Positions 36,641 through 47,455 of a DNA stretch of 64,000 nt are shown here, piece after piece. Source of the stretch: Polytrichum commune (Eukaryota > Streptophyta > Polytrichopsida > Polytrichales > Polytrichaceae); contig OX485805.1 of NCBI GenBank assembly GCA_950295325.1, positions 20,757,501-20,821,500 of the forward strand. Reading direction: 5' to 3'. The notes beneath the pieces are model-generated. The model did no database searches. It saw only the letters and a program-made list of their open reading frames with translations, and was not told the origin of the DNA. The translations under genes were made by a program, and so were the position numbers. How positions within the stretch are numbered: the first letter of the stretch is position 1; every line of letters begins with the position of its first letter.

Positions 36641-37368
36641 TATCTCTGGAATCTTCCCATAATCATTAATTACCACGGCCGTCAAAATCATTAATTACTG
36701 TCGCAGTCAAAGGCCCTAAACCACGACACATTTCTGACACTCATGTGTTAAAAAATAGCACAGGTCCAGGATGACAGCTTTTCCACACTTGCTGCAAATT
36801 CAATGACATGTGTGCTGGTCACTTAATAATGTTAAAACACTGTCCTTTTCGTGTTCGAAAGAACCCTGTTTCCTTCTAGTGTAATAACGCCATGATAGAG
36901 AAGAGTGTTTTTTAACACTTGTGTCTTTATTATGGAATAAATTGAAGTACTAAGCTTGATGTGGAGTACCAGGGTGGGTTGTGTGGTTCCACACGCAGAG
37001 AACGGCCTTGGGTTGACAATGGGGAATTAATACATGAGAAACTTAATTGCCACATGGAGTCTACAAGCCATAACCTCATGGAGGCTAAGATCACTAATGA
37101 TGAAGCCTTGGCCAAAGCTAAGGTTTCGAGAAGAATATCCTTAAGGGCGTGTGTAGCCAAGGCCAAGGGTTGGACCCTTGAAAAGGCCAACGCTCCACCC
37201 ATTAGGGAGGCTAGGATTAATAAAATGACATGACTTTAAATAAGTTGGGTGCCCAATGAGATGGAAGTTACATTTCACGCTACCCCAAGTTCTATGGAGT
37301 GCATGTGATTCTCAAAACTATCACCCGGACTAGGACGCTTAAGGATGGTGGGTTTGGCCTCACATAAA

Positions 37369-37386
37369 TGGTGCGTCCGCCGGGAG
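37369..37386 (+). promoter_or_regulatory. Candidate primer-binding site
   Basis: TGGTGCGTCCGCCGGGAG begins four bases after the LTR end. It starts with TGG (complement of the tRNA CCA end), and GCCGGG matches the acceptor side of plant tRNA-Gly or tRNA-Asp. Which tRNA is used is uncertain. Confidence 0.55.
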
Positions 37387-38298
37387 TGAACCGGGATTAG
37401 GAAGACTTGAAGGCGATTAGAAAAGACTTGGAGGCGACATGTGGGATAGAGGAACAAACGCTAAATTCATGAAAAGTGTCTTACTTAGACTTTGTGATTT
37501 TTGTGATTTTCTAGTTTAGTTCATTTTGATTATTTCCTTGGAATGAATTGCATATTTCTTTTATGCATTTTTGTTTTGAGGAAGGAGCGCGGCGAAGGTA
37601 CGTCCTAATCATTTTTTGGGGAGTTATTAAAAAGATAAAAAGAACCTTGATCGATTAGTTCACTAAAAACTTAAAGGGGTAATTAACCTTAGGACATTAG
37701 ACTTTGACATTCACCTCGGGGTGAGTCTCCAAGTCTTGGAAGTTTTTATATTTGATGCTTAGTTTAGATTGTTACTTTAGAAAGTTTGTTCTTATTACCG
37801 CTTGAGTCACGGTCGAGGGGAGTGCTAATTTGCAGAGGGATGCGATTGCTCAAGGTATGAAATTTCTTCAAAATGAATTGGTAACAAATTAATGACTGAC
37901 TTTTGTACTCGTGGTTGTCGTTATCCGTTGTAGAGGGTAATTCCTTAGTCATAGCATAGCATTGGAGACAAGAGGGTGATGCCTCGGTCTTTAATGTGGT
38001 GCATGACGACGGTCAGCCCCTCACTCTTGGTATTGTGGCGAGTGTCAGTTGGAGGGAAGGTTTTAGAGGTGATGCTCTAGCCTGACCATAAAATTGACAT
38101 GAGCATGCCTATCCCATGTTTGGGATTGTTCATCTAAGTGGGTTAGCAGGTTCTCTTCCTCACCTCCTCAATTTTTAATTCACACCAAGAAAAGTGATAA
38201 TATTAATGAGTGAAGGTAGTGAGGAGTATGATTGGTCAAGTGAGGGTTGATCGATTATTTGGAGAAATCAAGGTAATACTCGATCCCAAAAATTATGT
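37387..38298 (+). other. Leader between primer-binding site and gag
   Basis: This is non-coding as far as I can see, and is the untranslated leader of the gypsy-like element. Short frames have no motif. Confidence 0.4.
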
Positions 38299-40629
38299 TT
38301 GACATTAAGATTAGAAAGATCTAGACGTAGAAGGAGATCATCTAGCATTAGTGTAGGTGATGTTGCGGACGATGTTGATGTTCGATTAGAAAGTTGTTTG
38401 AATGTTGAGCCTAGTTTTAGTCCATTGTTAGAGACATTAGAAGACGAGATTAGAGTGGAGGAAGAGGTAACTCCTTCTAAATTGATTGGTGAGATAGCAT
38501 CAGATACTTGTACGTCTATGGAATAAATCCCGATATACATTGATAGAGAATTAGGAGAAAATCCACCGGTTGACATGGCACGACGAGGGGATGACGAAGG
38601 TCCTATACCGAAGGAGGATCCCATTGATCCATTGGTTAGACCGAGAAGTTTACCAATTGTGGTTCCACAAAACTTACATGCGGTGGATATGCCCTCTCAC
38701 CTCCCTAAGTTTTATGAAAACAAAGATGAGGATCTTTCTAGGCATATAGAGAGGTACATCGAGAGGTTGGCTAGTTATTTGGTGACCAATCCGGGATATT
38801 GATTGGTGTGGTTTCCCACTACCTTGGAGGGTGAGGCTTATGAGTGGTATAGAGATCATGCCGAGTGACATTTTAGAACATGGGAGCAATTACAAAGGGA
38901 GTTTTTGAATGAGTTTCGACCGGAGGTTGGTCAAAGCACGGCGTTGAGGGCATTGGCTTCAATCAAACAAGGTAGGAAAGAGGAAATTTCGGCCTACATT
39001 AGGAGATTTTATTTAGTGTGTACACGGTTTGTGGTGACCATGCTAAGTGATGACACACTAAGATAATTTTTCCTTCAAGGATTCTTTAAGTCGGGAACTA
39101 TTAGGGGAATTCTTAAGAGGCATCCTCACACATTGGCGGATGCCAAGCGAGCGGCTAGAGAGGCAGAAACCTTGGATAGCGATCATAAAAGGTTGTGAAG
39201 AAGGGAGGATGAATTGATACCATAATACATTCCCATTCGACCTAGGTTGATGACGGGAGAGCCGGTCAAGTATGAGAGTCAAGTCCCTTATAAAATTGTT
39301 GACACCGGTCCACGTCCTTTAGCGGTTAGAAAACCGGCACCACTTCTAGCACTACCGGACCCTAGAATGGACCCTCACATGGACGACGTGGACAGAAGGT
39401 TAGGTGCTAGCCAATTGGAATTTCAAGAGGCCATGATCAAACAAATACAAAGTCTTACAGACTAGATGTCTTTGATGATTAAGAGCCAACAACCGGATCC
39501 TCCTCCTTTAATTGAATCGGGTAGGCATTCGTCGGGGTTGTGGTGTGTTCAATGTGGCCAACCGGGCCATACTCGTCAGTTTTGTAGGAGTGGACAAAAC
39601 CGTGATCAAAGAGGAAACGGTGGTCCACCTCCACAAAACCAATGAGGTCAAAGACAACCTCAATATGGACAATGCAACAATAGAGGACCTCTTCCTAGAG
39701 GTTAAGATGGTCAAAACATGGAGAATAGGGAGTTTCATCCATTTTGTGGGAGGTGGCATGCACAAGGTCAATGTTGGTCCGAGGGATAAAGTCATGGTTG
39801 TAGTAATTGTAGAGGAAACCATCCTTCGGACGAGTGTCGTCAACCAGACAAGGTTATTAGTGTGAACTACCCGGTGGCCAATCCACAACAAGCGAGGGAC
39901 AACATGAGGGGAGCTAGACCACAAGGTGGAGCATCGAATGAGCTTAGGCCACCGAACTTATATTACGACCACGGTAATGCGAAACAAACTTCTCACCCAC
40001 CGGCGGGATTGCAAACGGCGAATGGTTACATTCCGGTTCAAAATAGGCAAAGAGGTTCACAAAACTTCGACAATAGGCGTCAACCTCCTCCCACGGATCC
40101 GGGTCCGTCTAATTCTCAAGATGTAAGGTTTATAGATGGTGTAGTGGAGTCACCTCGTAATGACACTCTTTCTCCTCACATGGATGGTGGAGAGGGACAA
40201 GGTCAATGGCCTCCACACACCAATGCCATCACCTATGAATTGAAGAGTCTAGGGAATGAAATTACTCATGAGGCACCGGCATTAGCGGTTACCACTAGAG
40301 CTAGGAAAGGGAAGGCACCATTAGAGGTAGAGGAAGAAGGTCAAGAGGAGTATTCTTCGGATGAGGCTCCCAACCTTTCCGAATTGGAAAGAGTAGCTAA
40401 AGTAGTTAGAAGGGCCACTAGCGAGTTAGAGGAAGAGAATGTGATTCTCCATGATAGGGAGAGGCCTAATGTCAACCATGGTTTGGACGGTAGTGAGATG
40501 GGAGAATGGGAAGGACCGGGAATTCCTTTGGATGAATTTATTGGTGTTGCCAAGGCCAAAGTGGAGAAGTCGAGTGGATACGATTTATGGGCCAATCTTA
40601 GCTCACTCAAGGCCGATATTACTTTTTGA
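38299..40629 (+). pseudogene. gypsy-like Gag, about ten in-frame stops
   Basis: One register is maintained from 38299 to 40629 despite stops. It holds an Arg-rich N-terminus, then PSHLPKFYENKDEDLSRHIE, WFPTTLEGEAYEWYRDH, EFLNEFRPEVGQ and EISAYIRRF, the capsid core of plant Ty3/gypsy Gag. A zinc knuckle CVQCGQPGHTRQFC (C-x2-C-x4-H-x4-C) lies near 39543-39584, with two further Cys/His clusters (FCGRWHAQGQC and CSNCRGNHPSDEC) at about 39740-39840. A long polar, acidic linker leads towards protease. The stops (for example 38524, 38800, 38866, 39064) are TAA, TGA and TAG, nearly all one transition from CAA, TGG or CAG. No compensating frameshift is needed, so decay was mostly by point mutation. 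Confidence 0.85.
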
Positions 40630-40632
40630 CAA

Positions 40633-41309
40633 TTGTTGGAGATTTCACCGGTGGCTGGGAAGACTCTCAAGGAAGGAATGCCGGTGACTAGGAGGACTAG
40701 GAAGGTTAAGCCTAGGATATCAGATATTGTTCAAACGAAAGGAGCAAGACGGGATGTCAAACCAATTGAGATTGAGGTTATGGTGGTTGACAAGGTGGTT
40801 CCTAACGTGCTAGTGAATGAAGGTAGTGGCTTGAACATCTTACCGGATCATACCATGAAGAGGTTGGGTCTTAGTCTTACTGGTCCGTCACCTTTCATCA
40901 TCAATATGGCGAATCAAAATCCGGCCGTGTTTTGGGAATGATTAAAGAATGTAGGATTAGCACCGGAGGGAAGGAGTATGTGGTCACCTTTCATGTCATC
41001 AAAATACATTCTAACAAGGATACGTTTCTCATCTTGTTAGGAAGGCCTTGGTTGAGAATGGCGGATGACATGGTAAATTGGGGAGGATCCAAGCCATCCA
41101 TTATTTATGGTCCGGAGGACAATAGAGTCAAAGTTCCTATAGGATCGTTAGGTGGTTTGATTAGACAAGAGATTGTTTTATCTTCCGACCATGAACGTGA
41201 TGCCAAAGAGGATGGCAAGGGTGATGAGACATTGGTAGGAGCGGATCATTCGGGTAGTCTAGGTCCTAGTTTCTATAATTATGAGGATGATGGGGAGTAT
41301 GCCCAATAG
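40633..41309 (+). pseudogene. gypsy-like aspartic protease region
   Basis: It continues the Gag register past TGA at 40627-40629. VLVNEGSGLNILPDHTMKRL corresponds to the protease active site (usually D[ST]G[SA]); here the catalytic Asp is Glu. A frameshift near 40925 moves to another register, which reads KEYVVTFHV and FLILLGRPWLRMA, the second conserved protease block (LLGRPWL). An acidic segment follows to 41309. Protease would cleave the Gag-Pol polyprotein. The lost Asp and the frameshift make this copy inactive. Confidence 0.75.
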
Positions 41310-42046
41310 TTGAGGAATTATCCGGAGTCGGAATTCGACATCATGACCATGTCCCACCATCCATGCTTGAGTGATGACATTCTTGAGTCACGGAGTGAGG
41401 AATATTCTTTGTTAGAACCATGTGAGGTGCTACCGAGGAATAATGGATTTTAGGGGGATTGACACCTTGGGTAGATATTATGGAAGAGAATGACGTGAGT
41501 TTAGTGCATATGAATGGGATTCAATATGAGGATGCTATCATGGACATCGAGAAATTGGAGGAGCCTTTACACTTCAAAACTACGTCAACGGGAATTGTGG
41601 TTGGGCACGATGTTAAGGATTATCTTCATGTACCGGCGGATTGGTATAGAAACAAAAATGAACAAGTTCATGTTACCGAAGGAGATTGGAAGTATGTAGA
41701 TGTTACTACAAAAACCGACAAGGTGAGACAAATGAAGATGAAGACTCAATTGGGAGAGGAATAAATCAAAGCATATAGCAATTTGGTGGATGAGTTTAGT
41801 GACACCTTTGCTTGGTCATACGATGAGCTTAAGGGAATCCCTAGAGAGATGATAGAGCATCGCATCCCTTTGATTCCGGGTGCTAGGCCCATTAGACAAA
41901 AGGAGAGAAGAATGAACCCGCGACTACAATTGTTGGTTAAAGAGGAGTTAGAGAGATTGTTGAATGCCGGGTTTATCAAGCCCGTCGAGATTACGGATTG
42001 GGTCTCTCCGATGGTGTTGGTGAAGAAAAAAAATGGGAAATTAAGG
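41310..42046 (+). pseudogene. gypsy-like linker and N-terminal RT fragment
   Basis: After a linker (open frame 41459-41764), the frame reads FSDTFAWSYDELKGIP, IPLIPGARPIRQKERRMNP, GFIKPVEITDWVSPMVLVKK and NGKLRV. These are the first conserved blocks of Ty3/gypsy RT (DVFAW..L.GI, GFI.P....W.SP.V.V.KK.G..R). The sequence then ends abruptly in LTR-derived bases, so the catalytic YXDD, RNase H and integrase are absent. The junction lies at TTAAGGGTGGTGGG. Confidence 0.85.
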
Positions 42047-42579
42047 GTGGTGGGTTTGGCCTCACACTACTCCCTGGCCGCAATCTGAATCCAAGCTTGG
42101 CTACTCGTTGGCCACAATCTGAACTAGAGTTCGGCTCCTCCTTGGCCGAAATCTGAATTAAAGCTTAGCTTCTCCCTGGCCGCAATCTGAATCCAAGCTT
42201 GGCCCTCCTTCGGGCGCTCTCGCCTTCGCCACATTCCCCCCTCGTCTCTCCTCTCTCCTCTAGTCTGAACTCAAAGCCAACTTATCCATAAACCCTCCCC
42301 AAACCCCTAAGCTAACATGTGATGGTCCTAATTAGGACACTAAAACCATGGGTCCCTTCCCTTCAAGCTATCATTCCTAAAGCTACTTTAATCTCTCACA
42401 ACTAATCACGCTAATTCCCCAATTTAACACACACACACAAGCCTAAGCTTAAAACATAATCCCACACCACACTTCACTCTTTTTATATTTTAAATAATTA
42501 AAATCAAATAAGAATCAAATCCTAATAAACTTCAAGGATTTAGCAACACACGTGGGCACCATTTTGGGCTCACATACTA

Positions 42580-43457
42580 GCGTATGTAATAATTAATGTC
42601 ATGATGGATCAAGGTTTCTTCTATATAACAGTCTATGTCTTTTAGTCTTTCATTCCTTCTTCGTTAGGCTTAACTCACACTCTTGGGATTCATTGATGTG
42701 TTACTAATCGTGTGTGGTTCCATCGTACATGTGTGGACTCCTATCACTCTAATTCCATCCACTATGTCAGTTGTGAAGTTCAAGAGCGTAGGCATTAGTC
42801 TTTATAAGAACGGTTGTCTTTTGTATTGGCCATAGTCTTCCAAAGGACCTTCATCCATTTGGTGTTAGCAGTCCCTCCTTAATTAGAATGATATTTAATC
42901 CCATTCAAACACACATCAAATTGCTTCCTCATTTTATTTATCTTTCATTAGTTTCAATTAGAAATTTCACTTATTTCATATTCTTCATTGCTACACAACA
43001 CACAAAGGCTTGCTTAATAACTCCAAAGCAACCACATAGGTTTATAGGCTATAGTTATTTATCATAATCTAATTAACTTCATTGCTTAGCCTATCCTAAT
43101 TCCAATCATTGCATAACATTTTCTATGATCATATCAAACTATGTTCTTTGTCAACTAGACTATGTGCCAACCAAACATCATCATGATTGTGTGACCCTCC
43201 TCTCGGCTTGCCACTCACTATCCTATCACATGCAACCTATCACTTCTATCATATGCTTCACCCTAACAAAAAATTGGTAGCCTCTTCCTCATTGTCCTTC
43301 ATCTACTCCTTTCATTTTATCTTCTTCCTCTCCCAACTTGTTCTCACCACTTTTTGGCTATGTTCTATCTGTTGTTTCTCTCTTGCACCAACTTCTTGCA
43401 CGCCGTCAACTTCTAACCTTCCTTATGTGCTTATTGATTGTTAAAACTCAATGTTAT
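42580..43457. other. No recognisable gene
   Basis: The Ser/Phe/Cys-rich short ORF at 43187-43444 lacks a motif. I see nothing else. Confidence 0.4.
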
Positions 43458-43460
43458 TTT

Positions 43461-43649
43461 CACTAGCTAAATGACTACATATTTTTATTTTTATTTTTTG
43501 CGACTGCAAAAAAAATTAGGGCGTGTTATATACTGTTGGAAATATATTTTTCAAGACCTTTCCAACAGTATATTACACGACCTCAAATTTGAGTCGCTAA
43601 ACCAAAAATAATGGCAGTCATTTAGCGACTGCATAGTTCTCTACTAGTG
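43461..43649. mobile_element. 189-bp CACTA-type MITE
   Basis: It begins CACTAGCTAAATGACT and ends CTCTACTAGTG, flanked by TTT on both sides (43458-43460 and 43650-43652). The interior is an inverted repeat (ATACTGTTGGAAA and TTTCCAACAGTAT). A 3-bp duplication and CACTA ends fit the CACTA superfamily. Confidence 0.75.
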
Positions 43650-43652
43650 TTT

Positions 43653-44300
43653 GTATCCTCAAGTCTCCTTCAACTTGCAATTTTTTGTGCTATGCCCATC
43701 CTTCAAATTATATTCTTAGACTATCTCATGCCCTCAAACTCTTATTTTGGGTTTTTTTTGACACGTCTCTATCATATTTAGAGTTCATTATCTTATGATT
43801 TTAACCCTCACTTCGCTTTCAATTCCACGATGTGTCATTGTTTGGGACTATTGCATGTCGATTCATTTAGGGTATAGTCAATATGTCTCTTTGGAAGTTT
43901 CCTTTCCATTCTTAATACATGTTGTGACACTTCAATCTTTGATTCCACCGTCTTCCTTTCACTAAAGGAATATGGCATGTCTCATCTTCTTTTCTCACAA
44001 GATTTCACTTACAACTTCTACACTCCGTCTAACTAGTCCTCTTGTATTCAGATCATTCCACTCACTAGAAGAAGAAGAAGAAGAAGAAGAACTCCGGTCT
44101 CCGGAGGAGGCCGGAGTGAATAAAGTGTATGTTCGTAAAACATCCTAGGCCATGCCTTATGGCAGTGGCGTCAGATGTAGAAATACTTCGCCCTTTGCAG
44201 GATGTAGACATTATAGTTAGTAACCAATATTAAATTTCGATAGCTTGTTATTATGTGTGATCCTTGTTTTAGGGTAGTTAGTGGGGGGGGGGGGGGATTT
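43653..44300. other. No recognisable gene; (GAA)n and G14 tract
   Basis: (GAA)n lies at 44068-44091, followed by a small GC hairpin (CTCCGGTCTCCGGAGGAGG), and a run of 14 G at 44283-44296. Confidence 0.5.
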
Positions 44301-44320
44301 GGGTGGGCGGTATTGTTTAT

Positions 44321-45116
44321 TCATGCGGGGTCTTCGAGATCATTAATAGTTTGTCGATTTTCTAGCCTATGTTTGTGGACTAGTATGGAGTGTGCATATT
44401 GTGTGGAGATTATGTTAATTTGTTTAAACGTGTTTTTGATTTTCGTAATGGGGATTGTGAGCGTTGATTCCAATTTTTTCATTGATGGGATATGTGTTGT
44501 GCCTCTTGCTCCTGCGACTAGTACCATGAGTGGCGCTACATTCCATCCCTTGGCTATGATGTCGTTTATGAGGGGTTGGTATGTTGTGTTTTTTCTGTCT
44601 AAGGTTTCCATGGCGAATCTATCATTGCAATATGTGAATTCGATGAACTGTAGCGTGATATCGGGTGTAGGGATTTCTGGGGGGGGGGGGGGGGGGGTTA
44701 TATGGATGGCCTATAATGCATAATAAGTTTGGCTTGAGCCTATCGTTGCAATGACATCTCTGGGTATCGCATGTACATGGGAGTAACCATGGGGGTACTA
44801 TGTTTTCTTGGGGTAGTTCTTGATGTGTTCCTGCATTCATTAATGTATAATGTCTTGATATACGGGTTGATATAATGAGTTTGCGTATTTCCCATACCGC
44901 TTTGTTATGTCTTTTTGTTATTAGTGCATGAATGTGTTGTTGTTTGCATTTAAGTAGTACATGTAGCCATGTATCCGCATCTGTTGAGTTACAAATGGGA
45001 CATGTTCTTGATGGGAAGGCTTCTCTGCCAAAGAAAAGTTGTTTCCGGGCGTTTCCCATATATTGTCATGTGCATAATTTTATTAAGCATGTTTTTTGCT
45101 TATCTGTGATGACGGG
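44321..45116 (-). pseudogene. LINE-D conserved C-terminal region
   Basis: The minus strand gives YMGNARKQLFFG, the zinc finger TCPICNSTDADTWLHVLLKC (C-x2-C-x9-H-x4-C), KAVWEI, YTLMNAGTH, WLLPCTCDTQRCHC (CxC-x4-CxC), LKPNLLCIIGHPY, a Pro run encoded by a 19-G tract, then in another register KNTTYQPLINDIIAKGW, GARGTTHIPSM, LTIP and HKHRLENRQT. All blocks occur in the same order in LINE-A and LINE-B. The register change falls at the G tract, so slippage there may have caused the frameshift. Confidence 0.8.
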
Positions 45117-46536
45117 TGTGAGGCCAAACCCACCACCCTTTAGCGTCCTAGTCCGGGTGATGGTTTTGAGAATCACATTCACTTCATAACACCAAATGTA
45201 GATTGCTATGTAGCTCTCATGTCCAAGGTACTCACTTCATCTTAACTCAACTTGCTTTATTATTTTGAGCCTCTTGGCTCGTGGTGGAATTTGATTTTTC
45301 AAGGGTCCAACCCGCGGCCTTGGCCACGCATGCCCTTAAAGAGATTCTCCTTGCACCCTTGGTTTTGACTTCCTTTGTTTGGCCATCACCGGAGTCCTTA
45401 ATATTGTCCATCAACTCGTGCACTTAATTTAGTGAATAGAGAAGTCTCAAGTGTTCAAAAACACTATTCTCTCTTCCCAATGTTAGGTACACTTAGTCAC
45501 ACCCAACCACACACACAACCCTACTATAATGAGTTCAACTATTCATCTTTTTTATGTTTTACTTGAGCTATCTCCTAAATGCAACCATTAAGTGGCTCCT
45601 TTGTGTGACCAGTTTAATCCTAGCTTGATTAATGCAGCTTCCACTAGTTAAATGCTTCGGCAGTTTGAGTAGTCCAGTAAGCCTTAGCTACCGGTAATCC
45701 CAGTAACCCGGTGCAGTCCAGCCAGCCTTCGCTGCCGGCAATCCCAGTAACTCGGTGCAGTCCCAGTAAGCCTTCGTTGCTGGGCAGTTCAGTAAACCGG
45801 TGCAGTCCAGTTTGGTTCTCAGCTAGGACCTTGACCCAACTCCTTCTACTAAGTATTTAAACCCTAAGCACTCACTAATCCTAAGAATGTAAGAACAACC
45901 AAGACTAAGCTAGCTTTAGACTAAATTAACCATAAGCCTCTAGCATCTAAGAACTAATGATCAATGAACTAGTGCCCAATTGACTAAACTTCTGTGGGGT
46001 TAAAAATCCTAAACCACATGTGACCCACTAATCACACATGCTCCCCCATGTGTTCCTACACACCTTCACACTCAAGAGAGTGGAGGATGAGCAAACTTGA
46101 AGAGAGAAAAGAGAGAGGAAAAATGAAAGAGGGAAGTCTTAAGTAGCCAAGAGGGAGGGAGGGAGATTGAGGTAAGGATAGGGTGAGGGAATTAGCACCT
46201 CCAATCACAACCCCTTAACCCTTTCCTCCTAAGTAGGGACTCATCCCATCCACAAGGCCTTTCCCTTCCTAAATCAACAAGGTGGATCCTAATGTAGGCA
46301 TTTAACCCGCGGAGCTCACCTTGCCTCACCTAGCTCCATACTCACCTAGTCAAGGCATTCCCTCGTTGAACTTAAACCTTGAAACAATCACACAACACCA
46401 CCTAATGTCTAAACTTAAATCCACACCACACTTCACTCTTTTTATATTTTTGTGAACAATCATAACACTTCAAAGTCTAACTAAAATTGGTTTCAAAGAG
46501 TTAATCACCACATGTGGGCACCATTTTGGGCTCACA
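45117..46536 (-). mobile_element. Solo LTR of the TGTGAG family inside LINE-D
   Basis: It begins TGTGAGGCCAAACCCACC and ends ACCATTTTGGGCTCACA, with the perfect 5-bp duplication ACGGG at 45112-45116 and 46537-46541. The length is 1420 bp. About 45640-45830 contains a tandem-like array built on CCGGTGCAGTCC and AATCCCAGTAAC. Removing it restores the LINE-D frame from RNase H side to zinc finger side. In family orientation it reads TGTGAGCCC...GGCCTCACA. Confidence 0.95.
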
Positions 46537-47061
46537 ACGGGGTTTGTCCAAAAGTCGTTCGATAGTGTTTTGTCTATGTCGTCATTTTCTAGCCATTTAT
46601 GCAATTGGTGCGTTTGACTTGCAATAATTGTTAAGTTATGTTCATTGTCATTCTTAAAAGTGTGTTTACTAAGGTGTCTAATGGGGCCTTTGTCAGGTGT
46701 TTCTTGCATGGAATGCCACCAATCTTTTTGTAGGTATTATGGTGTGGGGTGTGCATGCTCGTGTGGGGTTGCGGCATCTCGATGATCTAATTCCCGTCCT
46801 TGTTTGTGTGTATGCTTGTTCATTTTCCCCTATGTTTGTGTGGGCCTTTATTTTGTGGAGTGTGGTGGTTTGTGTGCGAGATATTAACATTTTGATCATG
46901 TTTTCTAGGATTATTTTGTCCGGGTGACTGTTATGACTAGTGGGGTGTTTGATTTGGGTGTTCAGTAGGTATAGGATACTTAGGCAATCTGTGAATATGT
47001 GGGTTGGCTCATTTTTGTATGTTGTGGTGAGGAGTTGGAGGGTGTGGTGTATGGCCATCAT
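46537..47061 (-). pseudogene. LINE-D RNase H domain
   Basis: The minus strand gives HTLQLLTTTY, HIFTDCLSILYLL (the TDS-like motif with catalytic Asp), and LHKIKAHTNIGENEQA, the last RNase H motif (H-x-V/I-x-A-H...G-x-E). After frameshifts, LHKWLENDDIDKTLSNDFW matches DKWLSNDQMNHKLSNHFW of LINE-B. RNase H would remove the RNA strand during reverse transcription. The first catalytic block is not visible. Confidence 0.75.
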
Positions 47062-47188
47062 TTATGCGCGTAGGATATTCTACAGTCCCGGTAATCTTAC
47101 TGCAATTTTTAGGTTCTTGAAAGGGTTATAAATACCATATCCGGTATTTTCCCGTCTTCATTGTCTATTATTTGTTTATTTGGGAGGT

Positions 47189-47455
47189 TTGAATGCAACT
47201 AAGTCTAATATATTTTGATTAATCCTAATTAAACCCAATTAAATCAGAAAATATGCTTACCAAATTAATTATGCCTAATTAATCATAAATTATATTTACT
47301 GGAGTTAATTCCATTTAAATCATGACTAATTCCAGTAAGTACATTTTATAATTAATTAGGGTTAATTAATTTGGTACGCATATTTTCTGATTTAATTGGG
47401 CTTGAATACGATTCATTAGGATTAACCAGAATTTATTAGACTTAGTTGCATTCAA
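47189..47455. repeat. Large palindromic (foldback) element
   Basis: TTGAATGCAACTAAGTCTAA at the left recurs inverted at the right end (TTAGACTTAGTTGCATTCAA). The arms extend about 120 bp each, including CAATTAAATCAGAAAATATG and its inverse. The loop is short. It probably is a MITE; no clear target duplication is seen. Confidence 0.8.

Larger units (their letters stand above)
32564..37364 (+). repeat. 5' LTR of the nested gypsy-like element, swollen by insertions
   Basis: The first about 0.9 kb (to about 33480) and the last about 0.4 kb (about 36955-37364) match the TGTGAG LTR family. The tail is very like the inverse of 45117-45500, sharing CTTAAGGGCGTGTGTAGCCA. Between them lie a hairpin (33631-33756), the pogo element (33783-35817), direct repeats, a SINE (36418-36640) and a short stretch at 36737-36921 with GTGTTAAAAAA inverted ends. 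In the LTR part, 33220-33350 holds several copies of GCAGCTGGGACTGAGT..AAGTTGGAGCTGCC. LTRs normally carry the element promoter; I do not see a diagnostic TATA box. Confidence 0.75.
32564..42066 (+). mobile_element. Ty3/gypsy-like LTR retrotransposon nested in a solo LTR
   Basis: It begins TATGAGCCCAAAATGAG and ends GGTTTGGCCTCACA. The perfect 5-bp duplication CTACT lies at 32559-32563 and 42067-42071. The 5' LTR ends at 37364 and is followed after four bases by a primer-binding-site-like sequence. Gag, protease and the start of RT follow in order on the plus strand. The element stops abruptly in RT: AAATTAAGGGTGGTGGG joins the last about 20 bases of an LTR. The rest of pol and almost the entire 3' LTR are thus deleted, apparently between short matching sequences (TTAAGG). 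The 5' LTR region contains the pogo insertion and other repeats. Confidence 0.9.
31968..42574 (-). mobile_element. Solo LTR of the TGTGAG family, split by a nested gypsy-like element
   Basis: The two halves are 31968-32563 and 42072-42574, about 1.1 kb together. The left half begins TGTGAGGCCAAACC and the right half ends GGGCTCACA. The outer flanks are the perfect 5-bp duplication TACTA (31963-31967 and 42575-42579). Both halves share a short tandem unit, CTTGGCCGAAATCTGAATT..AAGCTTGGCT, that marks the point where the nested element inserted. With no second LTR or internal region of its own, this is a solo LTR, the product of recombination between the two LTRs of a full element. Orientation follows from the family consensus defined by the nested element. 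Confidence 0.9.
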
